A stretch of DNA of 64,000 bases from Paludibacter jiangxiensis (GCA_945870155.1 CAMBSB010000005.1:18361-82360), one strand, 5' to 3'; counted from the first letter of the stretch, positions 35,107-44,996 are shown. Program-made: numbers and translations. Notes: generated by a model not told the origin, from the letters alone.

Positions 35107-38100
35107 ATGCTCATGAATAAATTTCTACACACCTTCTTTTTATTTCTACTTGTTTTTTCAGGGCTACATGCTCAAACCATTCGTGTTTCGGGAATTGTGT
35201 TCGACGAAAAAGGCGAAACAATTATCGGTGCAACCATTGTATCGAAAGCAAACAGGCAATTGGGTACTGTAACCAACTTCGAAGGAAAATTCAGCATTAA
35301 CTTACCGCAATCGTCCACTAAAATCATTGTTTCGTATATTGGCATGAAGTCGCAAGAGCTTGATGGGCGAGCAGATATGAAGATTGTGTTGGAATCGGAC
35401 GCCAAGCAATTGGACGAAGTGGTGGTAACCGGCATGATGAAAGTGGATAAACGCATTTTTACGGGTGCTACCGATAAATTGGATGCTACGAAAACGAAAA
35501 TGGATGGTGTAACGGATGTGAGTCGTGCGCTGGAAGGGCGTTCAGCAGGTGTTTCGGTGCAAAACGTGTCGGGCACTTTTGGTACTGCACCCAAAATAAG
35601 GGTGCGTGGCGCCACTTCCATTTATGGCAATTCGAAACCGCTTTGGGTGGTGGATGGTGTGGTGCAGGAAGATGCTATCGATGTGTCGAGCGACGATTTA
35701 TCGTCGGGTAATGCCGAAACGCTTATTTCATCGGCCATTGCGGGCATCAATGCCGACGATATTGAGAGTTTTCAAATTCTGAAAGACGGCTCAGCAACTT
35801 CCATTTATGGTGCGCGTGCTATGGCGGGTGTGATTGTAATTACCACCAAAAAAGGAAAAGCTGGCATTAGCAAACTCAACTATACCGGTGAATTTACAGC
35901 GCGTATGATTCCGTCGTACAGTGATTTTAATATTTCCAATTCCCAGCAGCAAATGGGCATTTATCAGGAAATGGAAGGCAAAGGCTGGTTGGAATTTGCG
36001 ACCCTTGCCGGTGCGGCCAACACGGGAGTGTATGGAAAAATGTACCAACTCATTAACCAATTCGAAAATGGTGGCTACGGACTGAGAAATTCGGTGGGAG
36101 CCCGCAATGCTTATTTGCGCGAAGCCGAATTGCGTAACACAGACTGGTTTAGCCGATTATTTAATCAAAATATCACACAAAATCATGCTGTGAGTATGTC
36201 GTCGGGTTCGGAGAAAGCTAAATTTTACACATCGCTCTCGGTTTTCGACGATCAGGGTTGGACAAAAGCAAGTGCTGTGGAACGATACACTGCCAATGTA
36301 AACGGTTCGTTTATGTTAACTAAAACTCTGACTCTGAATATGTTAACCAATGGCTCGTACCGCAAGCAACGAGCACCCGGCACATTGAGTCAGGAAATTG
36401 ATGTGGTAAGTGGACAGGTGAAACGCGAGTTTGATATTAATCCCTACAGTTATGCGTTGAACACTTCGCGTACCTTAGACCCAAGCGTTTTTTATCGCCG
36501 AAATTATGCCGATTTTAATATTTTTCATGAGTTGAAAAACAATTATATCGACCTGAATGTAACCGATTTAAAGTTTCAGAGCGACCTGACCTGGAAAATT
36601 ATTCCCGGCTTGGAAGCCAACGCATTGGCAGCCATCAAATACCAATCGTCGTCGCAAGAACATCATATCAAAGACCAATCGAATCAGGCAAATGCTTATC
36701 GGGCAGGAATTTATCCCGAAGATGCAACGATTCGTGAAAAAAATCCGCTACTTTACACCAATCCCGATGTGGATGGTGCATTGCCTGAAAGTATTTTGCC
36801 CGAAGGTGGTATTTACAACAAAACTTCCTACGCCATGCGTGGCATCGATTTCAGGGCTACCATTAACTACAACCAAGCCATTAACGACATTCATATTCTC
36901 AGCCTTTTTGCCGGTGCCGAAAACAGTGCTATTGACCGTAACCGAACGTGGTTTAGGGGTTGGGGCTACCAATACGATAACGGTGGAACGCCATTTTATG
37001 ATTATAATGTATTTAAACAAGGACGCGAAGAAAATACACAATATTACTCCAACGACTGGACATACACACGCAATGTGGCATTTTTCAGCTCCGCAACTTA
37101 TTCGTACAAAGGTATTTATACACTCAATGGAACAGCACGTTACGAAGGCTCGAATAAATTGGGTAAATCGCCTTCGGCACGTTGGTTGCCAACATGGAAT
37201 GTGTCGGGTGCTTGGAAAGCCAGCGACGAAAAATGGTTTAAGGGAATTTTTAGCCCAACAGTATCGCACCTTATGCTCAAAGCGTCGTACTCGCTTACTG
37301 CCGACCGCGGACCAAGTTTCGTTACAAATTCACAAGCCGTTTTTAAAAGTTACAATACCTGGGGCGCAACTGCTGCCAATACCGAATCGGGAATTTACAT
37401 TGATGGATTGGAAAACAGCGAGTTAACGTATGAGAAAAAGCACGAATTTAATATTGGAACCGATATTGGATTGCTAAAAAACAGGATGAATGTGGCGGTT
37501 GATTATTATACCCGCAGCAATTTCGACCTGATAGGTTTGGTTTATACGCAGGGCGTGGGTGGCGAAATAGCGAAATATGCCAATGTGGCCTCCATGAAGT
37601 CGGCAGGTGTGGAATTTACAATTTCTACCAAAAATCTTGAAAATAAAAACTTTACGTGGAGTACCGATTTGATTTTTTCGAAAACAAGCAACGAAATTAC
37701 CGAGTTAGATTCCCGTTCCAATGTCATTGAATTAGTTTCGGGGGCTGGTTATGCACAAAAAGGGTATCCCGTGCGTGCACTTTTCTCCATTCCGTTTGCA
37801 GGAATAAATGCGCTTGGCTTGCCCACTTTTACGAATCAGGATGGCGAAAAAACAGTTACCGGCATTAACTTTCAGGAATTCGAAAAACTCGGATTTTTGA
37901 AATACGAAGGACCAACCGACCCAACCATTACCGGAAGTTTTGGAAATAATTTCGGGTGGAAAGGCCTGAAATTGAATGTGTTTATCACCTACTCGTTTGG
38001 CAATAAAGTGCGCTTAGACCCTGTTTTTTCAGCGCAATATTCCGATTTATCGTCGTTGCCCAGAGAATTTAAAAACCGTTGGATGCTGCCGGGCGACGAA

Positions 38101-38436
38101 AAGGCAACAACTATTCCGGTGATTGCCTCCAAGCGGCAGTTGTGGAACGAACCTCAGTTGTCATACGCCTACAATGCCTATAATTTTTCGACCGAACGAG
38201 TGGTTGATGGCGGCTTTGTGCGTTTGAAAGAAATTTCGTTGGCCTACGATATTCCAAAAAAAATGATTGAAAAAATCAAACTGAGTTCGTTGCAATTTAA
38301 GTTACAGGCTACCAACTTGTTTTTGCTCTATGCCGACAAAAAATTAAATGGTCAGGACCCTGAGTTTTTCAATAGTGGTGGTGTATCAACGCCTATGCCA
38401 AGGCAATTTACGTTGACGTTGAGGATGGGAATCTAA
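35107..38436 (+). CDS. SusC/RagA-type TonB-dependent outer-membrane transporter (no STN domain)
   Basis: A 1109-residue outer-membrane beta-barrel that imports nutrients with its SusD partner. Signal peptide about 1-22 (FFLFLLVFSGLHA), carboxypeptidase-regulatory-like domain about 24-105 (VSGIVFDEKGETIIGATI), the TonB-linked signature region EVVVTGMMKVDKRIFTGA, plug domain about 115-250 (RVRGATSIYGNSKPLWVVDGV; SATSIYGARAMAGVIVITTKKG), then the barrel. It ends with the typical aromatic-basic C-terminus (TLTLRMGI). There is no N-terminal STN domain, so it should not signal to a FecR protein; no regulator is adjacent. A second ATG at 35113 is equally possible as the start. First gene of a seven-gene same-strand set. 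Confidence 0.93.
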   Translation: MLMNKFLHTFFLFLLVFSGLHAQTIRVSGIVFDEKGETIIGATIVSKANRQLGTVTNFEGKFSINLPQSSTKIIVSYIGMKSQELDGRADMKIVLESDAKQLDEVVVTGMMKVDKRIFTGATDKLDATKTKMDGVTDVSRALEGRSAGVSVQNVSGTFGTAPKIRVRGATSIYGNSKPLWVVDGVVQEDAIDVSSDDLSSGNAETLISSAIAGINADDIESFQILKDGSATSIYGARAMAGVIVITTKKGKAGISKLNYTGEFTARMIPSYSDFNISNSQQQMGIYQEMEGKGWLEFATLAGAANTGVYGKMYQLINQFENGGYGLRNSVGARNAYLREAELRNTDWFSRLFNQNITQNHAVSMSSGSEKAKFYTSLSVFDDQGWTKASAVERYTANVNGSFMLTKTLTLNMLTNGSYRKQRAPGTLSQEIDVVSGQVKREFDINPYSYALNTSRTLDPSVFYRRNYADFNIFHELKNNYIDLNVTDLKFQSDLTWKIIPGLEANALAAIKYQSSSQEHHIKDQSNQANAYRAGIYPEDATIREKNPLLYTNPDVDGALPESILPEGGIYNKTSYAMRGIDFRATINYNQAINDIHILSLFAGAENSAIDRNRTWFRGWGYQYDNGGTPFYDYNVFKQGREENTQYYSNDWTYTRNVAFFSSATYSYKGIYTLNGTARYEGSNKLGKSPSARWLPTWNVSGAWKASDEKWFKGIFSPTVSHLMLKASYSLTADRGPSFVTNSQAVFKSYNTWGATAANTESGIYIDGLENSELTYEKKHEFNIGTDIGLLKNRMNVAVDYYTRSNFDLIGLVYTQGVGGEIAKYANVASMKSAGVEFTISTKNLENKNFTWSTDLIFSKTSNEITELDSRSNVIELVSGAGYAQKGYPVRALFSIPFAGINALGLPTFTNQDGEKTVTGINFQEFEKLGFLKYEGPTDPTITGSFGNNFGWKGLKLNVFITYSFGNKVRLDPVFSAQYSDLSSLPREFKNRWMLPGDEKATTIPVIASKRQLWNEPQLSYAYNAYNFSTERVVDGGFVRLKEISLAYDIPKKMIEKIKLSSLQFKLQATNLFLLYADKKLNGQDPEFFNSGGVSTPMPRQFTLTLRMGI

Positions 38437-38439
38437 AAG

Positions 38440-38463
38440 CCCCCCAGCCCCCTAAAGGGGGAG
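38440..38463 (+). repeat. GC-rich palindromic repeat, copy 4 (pair B, left)
   Basis: GCCCCCCAG followed by CCCCCTAAAGGGGG, four bases after the SusC stop codon. Same orientation as the copy at 9281-9302. Confidence 0.8.
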
Positions 38464-38494
38464 TTGAGAGTAAAAAAAATAGAGTGTAAAAATT

Positions 38495-40123
38495 ATGACT
38501 AAAAATAAATATTCAACATCAAAACTATCTCACATCCCCCTTCAGGGGGCTTGGGGGCTTCTTTTTTTAGTATTGCTGTCTTCCTGCAGCGATTTTTTAA
38601 GTACGCTGCCCGATAATCGTACGCAGATAAATACCGAAAAGAAGATTTCGCAATTGCTTGTGTCGGCTTATCCGTCGGCTAATTATGCGCATATTGCCGA
38701 GTTGAGTTCCGACAATTTTGTGGATAATAATGCCCCGAATGCACAAGGCGATTTTTTCGATTTGGCAAGTTTCAGTCGGCTCGACGACCAGCTTTTTGCG
38801 TGGGAACCGGCTACTGCTTCCACACAGCAGGACAGTCCATCGTTTCTTTGGTCAAGCTCTTATTCGGCTATTGCTGCTGCCAATCATGCGATAGTGGCTA
38901 TCGACGAATTAGAAAAAACGAACAAAACAATCAACTTGAAAGCACAACGTGGTGAGGCATTGCTTTGCAGAGCGTATAGTCATTTTGTGTTGGTAAATAT
39001 TTTTTCGCAAGCGTACAAAGACGAAACTGCCAGTGCACTCGATTTGGGAATTCCGTACATCACCGAACCCGAAACAGTGGTGCATGGTAATTACACCCGC
39101 GAATCTGTAGCTTCGGTGTATGCCAAGATTGAAGCGGATATCGAAGCCGGTTACAGTTTACTTTCGGATGCCAGTTATGCAGTTCCAAAGCAACATTTTA
39201 CCCAAAAAGCTGCTGCCGCTTTTGCAGCACGTTTTTACCTTTACAAACGCAATTATACGAAAGTGGTGGAATATGCCGATGCTGTTTTAACGGAAACTCC
39301 GGCAACGATGTTGCGCGATTGGACACCGAGTTACGACAATATTTTGTCCATTGGCTACAGTTATGTGGAGCAGCAATTAAACTGTAATCTGTTAATTGTC
39401 AATACAAAATCATTGTTTTTCAGGATATTTGGTACGCGCTACGGACACAATGGCGACGCGTTGATTGCTACTACTTATGGCCCGGGACCCACATGGACTG
39501 ACCGTTTGCCTTGTTACGAAGGAAAACTCTACATTCGCGGACAGCAGGATTATGGCGTATTTTTCCCGAAATGCATGGAGATGTTTGAATACACCGATAA
39601 AATTGCAGGCATCGGGTATGCGCATGTTGTGAGGGCTGAATTTACGGCCGAGGAAACCTTGCTTTGTCGGGCCGAGGCCCTGATTTATTTAAACCGAACT
39701 GCCGAAACTGTTGCCGATTTGCAAACCTGGAATAAATCGCGTTTAGCACCAATTGAATTGACCGAAGCTATAATTCGGAATTATTATGTACCATCCAACA
39801 AGCTATATGTTAACACTTTAAATACAACCAAAATGAGTTCGGCATTTGTCGTAACTCCGGTACAAGAGCCGTTCATCCAATGCGTTTTGCATTTCCGCCG
39901 CATCGAAACCATTTTTGATGGTTACCGTTGGTTCGATTTAAAACGCTATGGCATTGAAATACAACACACCATTGGTCGTAGCAGAACCGAAACGCTCACC
40001 TACGATGACCCGCGCCGTGCCATTCAGTTGCCACAAGAAGTAATTAGTGCGGGCATGAAGCCCAATCCTGTAGCGGCTGACGCAACGAAAGATAATACAA
40101 TATCAAAACTCATTGAAAACTAA
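38495..40123 (+). CDS. SusD/RagB-type outer-membrane lipoprotein
   Basis: The substrate-binding lid of the upstream SusC. The 542-residue protein has a lipobox LLSSC with Cys31 as the lipidated residue. Helical TPR-like repeats follow, with the usual SusD blocks (GEALLCRAYSHFVLVNIFSQAY; AEALIYLNRT; FDGYRWFDLKRYG near the C-terminus). The start region is unusual: residues 14-22 (IPLQGAWGL) are encoded by a dispersed GC-rich palindromic repeat at 38535-38561 and form the front of the hydrophobic signal core. The gene begins 58 bases after SusC with another, inverted, copy of the repeat in the gap. SusD assignment is secure; the substrate is unknown. Confidence 0.92.
   Translation: MTKNKYSTSKLSHIPLQGAWGLLFLVLLSSCSDFLSTLPDNRTQINTEKKISQLLVSAYPSANYAHIAELSSDNFVDNNAPNAQGDFFDLASFSRLDDQLFAWEPATASTQQDSPSFLWSSSYSAIAAANHAIVAIDELEKTNKTINLKAQRGEALLCRAYSHFVLVNIFSQAYKDETASALDLGIPYITEPETVVHGNYTRESVASVYAKIEADIEAGYSLLSDASYAVPKQHFTQKAAAAFAARFYLYKRNYTKVVEYADAVLTETPATMLRDWTPSYDNILSIGYSYVEQQLNCNLLIVNTKSLFFRIFGTRYGHNGDALIATTYGPGPTWTDRLPCYEGKLYIRGQQDYGVFFPKCMEMFEYTDKIAGIGYAHVVRAEFTAEETLLCRAEALIYLNRTAETVADLQTWNKSRLAPIELTEAIIRNYYVPSNKLYVNTLNTTKMSSAFVVTPVQEPFIQCVLHFRRIETIFDGYRWFDLKRYGIEIQHTIGRSRTETLTYDDPRRAIQLPQEVISAGMKPNPVAADATKDNTISKLIEN
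38535..38561 (-). repeat. GC-rich palindromic repeat, copy 5, inside a coding region (pair B, right)
   Basis: TCCCCCTTCAGGGGG followed by CTTGGGGGC, inverted relative to 38440-38463. It lies in the signal-peptide part of the SusD gene and is translated in frame. Confidence 0.8.
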
Positions 40124-40132
40124 CTAATTAGG

Positions 40133-41053
40133 ATGAAAGAAAATTTAATTGCTCTGGCATTGGGAGGATTGTTTTTGTTGGCATTTTATTCTTGTTTGCA
40201 AGAAGAAATGCTAAATCCGAGCACCTTCGACACCTCGGATAGTTTGGACGAAAATGCATCTACTTACGCCTTTGATGCTTGGTTGCGCACATCGTATTTG
40301 GATACTTACAACCTCGATTTTCGTTATAAACTGGAGGATGTGGGAGCCGATATGAACTACAATTTAGTGCCGGTAAGTACTGCCAAAGCGGAGGAAATGG
40401 CAAAACTCATAAAATACCTCTGGTTCGATGCATATAACGCTGTTGCCGGTCCCGATTTTTTAAAAGAAAACGGTCCGCGCATTATACATTTGATTGGTTC
40501 GCCGGCTTACAATCCGGTTTCGGGCACCATTGTTTTGGGAACTGCCGAAGGTGGCATAAAAGTTACGATTTATCGTTGCAATGAGTTGGATGCTAACAAC
40601 ATAGATATGCTCAACGAATATTACTTCAAAACTATGCATCACGAATTTGCGCATATTTTACACCAAAAACGCAATTATCCTACGGAGTTTGGCAATTTTT
40701 CGATTGGAAAATACAATCCGCTTGGTTGGCAAAACAAAACTGATTCCGAAGCAGCTTCGATGGGTTTTGTGTCGCCTTATGCCAGTGGTCAGGTGCGCGA
40801 AGATTTTGTAGAAATAATTGCCAATTATTTGGTAAAAAGCGATGATGATTGGAACGATATTCTGACAATGGCTTCGAAAAACGGCTTGAATGCTAAAGGC
40901 ATTGAACTGCCCGACGATGGCATTGATGGCAGAACACTTATTCTTCGAAAATTAGAAATGGCAAGTAAATGGTTGAAAAATTCGTGGAATATTGATATTG
41001 TGAAACTCAGGAATGAAATTATAGAAAGGGAGAAAACCATCAAAATTTTGTAA
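40133..41053 (+). CDS. Substrate import-associated zinc metallohydrolase lipoprotein
   Basis: A 306-residue lipoprotein with signal peptide and Cys21 (LLAFYSC). The zinc-binding motif HEFAH is at residues 170-174, and VREDFVEIIANYL downstream offers the Glu that typically completes the metal site in such proteases. This pattern fits the metallohydrolase family that is found beside SusC/SusD pairs and named for that association. Expected place: outer membrane, periplasmic or outer face. It begins 9 bases after SusD, so the three form a transcription unit. Whether it cuts proteins, peptides or something else is not known to me. Confidence 0.85.
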   Translation: MKENLIALALGGLFLLAFYSCLQEEMLNPSTFDTSDSLDENASTYAFDAWLRTSYLDTYNLDFRYKLEDVGADMNYNLVPVSTAKAEEMAKLIKYLWFDAYNAVAGPDFLKENGPRIIHLIGSPAYNPVSGTIVLGTAEGGIKVTIYRCNELDANNIDMLNEYYFKTMHHEFAHILHQKRNYPTEFGNFSIGKYNPLGWQNKTDSEAASMGFVSPYASGQVREDFVEIIANYLVKSDDDWNDILTMASKNGLNAKGIELPDDGIDGRTLILRKLEMASKWLKNSWNIDIVKLRNEIIEREKTIKIL

Positions 41054-41060
41054 TGCAATG

Positions 41061-41084
41061 ACCCCCAACCCCCAAATGGGGGCT
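41061..41084 (+). repeat. GC-rich palindromic repeat, copy 6 (pair C, left)
   Basis: ACCCCCAA followed by CCCCCAAATGGGGG, a variant with AAAT at the centre. Seven bases after the metallohydrolase stop. Confidence 0.75.
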
Positions 41085-41136
41085 AAGACATTAACACCAA
41101 AAATGATTTAAAAATTTAAATACATACTGCGTCTGA

Positions 41137-41161
41137 AGCCCCCAATTGGGGGTTGGGGGTC
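41137..41161 (-). repeat. GC-rich palindromic repeat, copy 7 (pair C, right)
   Basis: GCCCCCAATTGGGGG followed by TTGGGGGTC, inverted relative to 41061-41084 and about 53 bases away. Confidence 0.75.
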
Positions 41162-41231
41162 GAATTCAAAAATACATTTATTTATACGTGAAATTACAAA
41201 ATAGATTTTTCAACATATTCTTTTAAAAAAT

Positions 41232-42569
41232 ATGCGTATTCACAATTATATATTTCTATTATTCAGCTTGATAGCTGCATTTTCGTGCCAAAAGCAGGAA
41301 GCCGATATTTTTCCGGATTCGCCAATGGTGCGGCTGAACGAAGCTTTGAAAACCAATACTGCTTTACTCCAAAGTGCCGAAAATGGCTGGGCAATGGAGT
41401 ATTTTGCTACTTCCGACAGTCCGGGCTATACTTTGTTTGTAAAATTTAAAAGCAATGGCGAGGCTGTATTTTCGGCTAAAAACGATTTGACAAAAAACCG
41501 TGTTTTGATGGACAGTTCGGTGTATAAAACAATTGGCGATAATGGCCCTGTACTCACATTTAACACTTACAACAAAGTGCTGCACACATTTTCAAATCCC
41601 GTAAATCCTGATGGTTATGGCTTAGAGGGCGATTATGAATTTATAATTATGCAATCGTCGGCTGATACCATTGTGCTGCAAGGAAAAAAGCGGGCAACTA
41701 CCATTTTACTCACCAAAATACCAACTACAATAAGCTGGAGCAACTACCGGACAGCGTTGGAAGATATGAATACCTTGCTTTTTGCCAACGATGCTCCCGA
41801 CTTATCGCTTCAATTGACTGATAAATACATTTTTTCGGAAGGAGCTTCGCATGTGTTTCAGATTTTAAAAGAAAATTCCGGGTTATCGAGCTCTTTTTCA
41901 GCACCTTTTATTGTTACACGCAGCGGTATTCGATTTCATTCGCCCGTAGAATTTGACGGTAAAAAAAGTCAGATTTTCGATTTGTCGGCCGATAAATCCG
42001 CGTTGGTTAGTCGCGAAAATGCGGAAATAAAGCTTACAACTTCCATTGATGTGGGTAATTTATCCAACTTCCTCATAACTTCTCCAAAAGTTTGGAAATA
42101 CGATGCCGATAAGTCAAGTCCAAAAGTAAATCAGGCATACAATCTTTTGGTAAAATCGTGCAACGAACGCTTTGCAAGTACATCGCCCACTTTGAAAGTG
42201 AAAGAAGTTGCCCTTAATTTCAGCTATAAACCTACTACCCAACTTTTTGCGTTGCAACTGTCAGTTATCCGTATGTTTACGCAACTGAACGGTGAAGTTT
42301 ATCTGAGTTCTACGCCTGATTTAAATACTATATCGATGCTGTACAATGAATCCGGCGATGAAAATGGAATGAGGTTTTATGATAATTCGGGTGGTAGTTT
42401 TCCATCTCAGCTCATTGGTGGTTACAAAGAAATGGTTGATATTTTCTCACAAAGTTTCACCCTATCAACCGAGCAAAGCATTAATCCCCGAAGCTTAAAG
42501 TTTGTGAGTAAAACCGATGAAACACTTTGGTTTACTGTCACTTGTAATTCATTAGTTCAGTTTTTTTAA
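41232..42569 (+). CDS. DUF4302 lipoprotein
   Basis: A 445-residue lipoprotein, Cys19 in the lipobox AAFSC. The first domain begins with the pattern RLNEALKTNTALLQSAENGWAMEYF, which is characteristic of DUF4302 proteins. I see no catalytic motif. Such proteins occur next to SusC/SusD/metallohydrolase genes and are thought, by location, to be surface or periplasmic accessory lipoproteins. The 178-base gap upstream holds an inverted pair of palindromic repeats; the gene downstream begins 12 bases after the stop. Confidence 0.82.
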   Translation: MRIHNYIFLLFSLIAAFSCQKQEADIFPDSPMVRLNEALKTNTALLQSAENGWAMEYFATSDSPGYTLFVKFKSNGEAVFSAKNDLTKNRVLMDSSVYKTIGDNGPVLTFNTYNKVLHTFSNPVNPDGYGLEGDYEFIIMQSSADTIVLQGKKRATTILLTKIPTTISWSNYRTALEDMNTLLFANDAPDLSLQLTDKYIFSEGASHVFQILKENSGLSSSFSAPFIVTRSGIRFHSPVEFDGKKSQIFDLSADKSALVSRENAEIKLTTSIDVGNLSNFLITSPKVWKYDADKSSPKVNQAYNLLVKSCNERFASTSPTLKVKEVALNFSYKPTTQLFALQLSVIRMFTQLNGEVYLSSTPDLNTISMLYNESGDENGMRFYDNSGGSFPSQLIGGYKEMVDIFSQSFTLSTEQSINPRSLKFVSKTDETLWFTVTCNSLVQFF

Positions 42570-42581
42570 AGATAAATACTC

Positions 42582-44975
42582 ATGAAAAAGAATTTGCATT
42601 TATATATTGTACTCGTTTTTGGTATTTCGGCGCTATCGGCACAGCAAGTTGGGCGTGGTGCCATTATGCTTCGAAAAGCTAGTGCTACGCATGCTCCTGT
42701 TGTAACGAAAGCGACTCAGCCCATACAGACTATCGATGCCGGTTTGGTTACTAAATCGAAGCTTTTTGCCAATCACCAAGTGCAATTGGAAATTTCCAAA
42801 GGCGATGCGTCGTTGGAGAATTTAATAGCCAATGACGGGTCGGTGCGTCGAAATTTTGTGTTTCATGACCAGCAACGGATTTATAGAAACTACGCATCGA
42901 AACAATTTGTGCAACAGCAAGCATCAAAAGATACTACTTTTTTCGAAAGTTGGGAATTGTACGACGACAGTACCGAAAACTGGATGCCTGCTTACTGGAC
43001 GCAACTGAATAAAACCGGAAGTAAATACGTGAAAGGCTCGCCCAATATGCGATGGTTTTGTCGCGATGTGGGCACTTCGGCAACGGATGGAAATGCCATA
43101 GCTTGGGTGAATTTCGATGATACAGGTAAAATGCGTGACGAATGGATGGTATCGCCCACCATTACGCCTGTGCAATCCGATTTTTTAGCCTTCGATTTGT
43201 ACTACGCACCATTTTACATGTATTTTGATATGGATGCGTATAATTTGGATGGTACTGTGCGTTTTAATTTTGCACGGGCAACTACAACCATGCAAGTGCT
43301 TATAAGCGAAGACAATGGCGCAAATTGGACAAAAGTGTGGGATGCGCACAATTATGCAAATCAATACAATGACACCACCATTTTTGATTACCAAGGCGGT
43401 TGGAGCTCTTTCCATTTATCGTTGGCAAATTATGTAGGTAAAAAAATTCAACTTGCATTTCGATACAGTGGTAAAGGTGGCGATTCGATGGGCCTCGACA
43501 ATATTGGAGTTCGATTGTTGAAACCAAACGCCAATTATGGTCGGCCACAAGGTTATTTCATGCTTGGAATTACGCCCGATTACGCCAATGCAACTGTCGA
43601 TTTAATGCTAGGTGCGCCTTATCAAAAAAGTCGTTGGAAAAACAATTCGAATCACGATTCACAATCATTTGTTTGGACGTTCGAAGACCAGCAAAAGCCA
43701 ACAGCTACTTTCAGTACAACCGAAATTGAGCCCAGTGTGGTTTATCCGGCAGGATTTTATGGCATTCCGGAACTAAAAGCCTCAGTGGGTGGTTTTACAT
43801 CTAGCTATAAATGGGGCAGTTCAACTAACGGTGCTTATTTTATGTCGGGCGGCTCCAATACCTTTGATTGGGGAACTTTGGGTGCCGGCAATTACGATTT
43901 AGCGTACGGCATAGCTGCATATACCTTCGCCGATAACGAATATGTTTTTGGTACCGGACCCCAGAAAAAAATTGACGGAGTGGCTAATTATTTTGAAAAG
44001 CCAGCGAGCACCTACTTGTTGGATAAACTCTGGATAAGTTTGGGTGCATTTAGCGCTCCAAAAGGTACTCAATTCAAATTGAAAATTCGCAAAGTAGATG
44101 AAAAAGGCGATTTTAATACCATTCTAGCCACTGCTACTTGTACTGCCGAGGATGTTATAAAAGTTGCAAATGGTTATTATACAATGCCTTTTAAGAATTT
44201 TGTAACCTACGACCCGGATTTGGATTTATTGGTAACAAACGATTTTTTGGAAATAAAAGATGCTCTGTTAATTGAAATGTATGGCTTCAATAAAACCGGT
44301 ATCAAATTAGGTGTTTATTCGCAAGGATTGATGCGCAATGGCGAATCGAATGCCTACATTTATTACAATAACTACCAATCGGGCAAGCGACAATTATATA
44401 ATATTCGCGATTTTATTGGTTATTCCACCTCATTATTGTTCAACTTAGGCGCAACTTACAGCTATTTAGTACCGAGCGATACTGTGTTTACGGCACCAGC
44501 AGCAGGAGGCAGCAAAACCTTCAAAGTAACTACTTACGCACCACCTTCCGATTGGTGGATAAACGAAGAATTGCCCGCATGGCTAAGCTCTTCGAGTACT
44601 TTCGACGATGCAACAGGCGCTACAACTTATACGCTCACAGCACAAGCATTACCCGCAGGTATAAGTGAGCGAGCCTACAAACTTACAGTGTATGCTATAG
44701 GTACTTCAATGACTATCAATGTGATGCAAAATAATGATAATTCGTCATCTTCATCTTCCGATGCCAATAAATTACCAACCGATTTTTTTGAATTAAACGA
44801 TTTTCCCGATTTTCAATCGGTTGATATTTACAATATTGCTGGTCAAAAATTAGAAAGTTACGATTTTTCAACTGCTAAAAATTTGACTTTAGCTATGAGG
44901 AAGAACGGCAAAGGCGTATATATTTTAAAATTTAAAGGAAAACGAAATCAAACGATTAAAATCATTCAAAAGTAA
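42582..44975 (+). CDS. T9SS-secreted protein with choice-of-anchor J-like domain
   Basis: A 797-residue secreted protein. Signal peptide about 1-20 (ends SALSAQQ). The region at about residues 118-310 (FFESWELYDDSTENWMPAYWTQ ... GGDSMGLDNIGVRLL) has the jelly-roll pattern of choice-of-anchor J / cleaved-adhesin domains. The middle part is beta-rich and unassigned, with a BACON-like segment near residues 640-720 (ELPAWLSSSSTFDDATG). The last 60 residues (SVDIYNIAGQKLESYDF ... GVYILKFKGKRNQTIKIIQK) are a T9SS sorting domain. It should end up on the cell surface. No enzyme motif was found; a binding role is the likeliest reading. Confidence 0.82.
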   Translation: MKKNLHLYIVLVFGISALSAQQVGRGAIMLRKASATHAPVVTKATQPIQTIDAGLVTKSKLFANHQVQLEISKGDASLENLIANDGSVRRNFVFHDQQRIYRNYASKQFVQQQASKDTTFFESWELYDDSTENWMPAYWTQLNKTGSKYVKGSPNMRWFCRDVGTSATDGNAIAWVNFDDTGKMRDEWMVSPTITPVQSDFLAFDLYYAPFYMYFDMDAYNLDGTVRFNFARATTTMQVLISEDNGANWTKVWDAHNYANQYNDTTIFDYQGGWSSFHLSLANYVGKKIQLAFRYSGKGGDSMGLDNIGVRLLKPNANYGRPQGYFMLGITPDYANATVDLMLGAPYQKSRWKNNSNHDSQSFVWTFEDQQKPTATFSTTEIEPSVVYPAGFYGIPELKASVGGFTSSYKWGSSTNGAYFMSGGSNTFDWGTLGAGNYDLAYGIAAYTFADNEYVFGTGPQKKIDGVANYFEKPASTYLLDKLWISLGAFSAPKGTQFKLKIRKVDEKGDFNTILATATCTAEDVIKVANGYYTMPFKNFVTYDPDLDLLVTNDFLEIKDALLIEMYGFNKTGIKLGVYSQGLMRNGESNAYIYYNNYQSGKRQLYNIRDFIGYSTSLLFNLGATYSYLVPSDTVFTAPAAGGSKTFKVTTYAPPSDWWINEELPAWLSSSSTFDDATGATTYTLTAQALPAGISERAYKLTVYAIGTSMTINVMQNNDNSSSSSSDANKLPTDFFELNDFPDFQSVDIYNIAGQKLESYDFSTAKNLTLAMRKNGKGVYILKFKGKRNQTIKIIQK

Positions 44976-44996
44976 TCAATTCAAATATTTATAATC

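Noticed and set aside
36692..37426. 244-codon open frame overlapping SusC in another frame
   Set aside because: Composition is that of a shadow frame and the SusC frame is continuous through it.
9281..41161. CRISPR array made of the GC-rich repeats
   Set aside because: Copies are in inverted pairs, widely dispersed and not regularly spaced; there are no cas genes.
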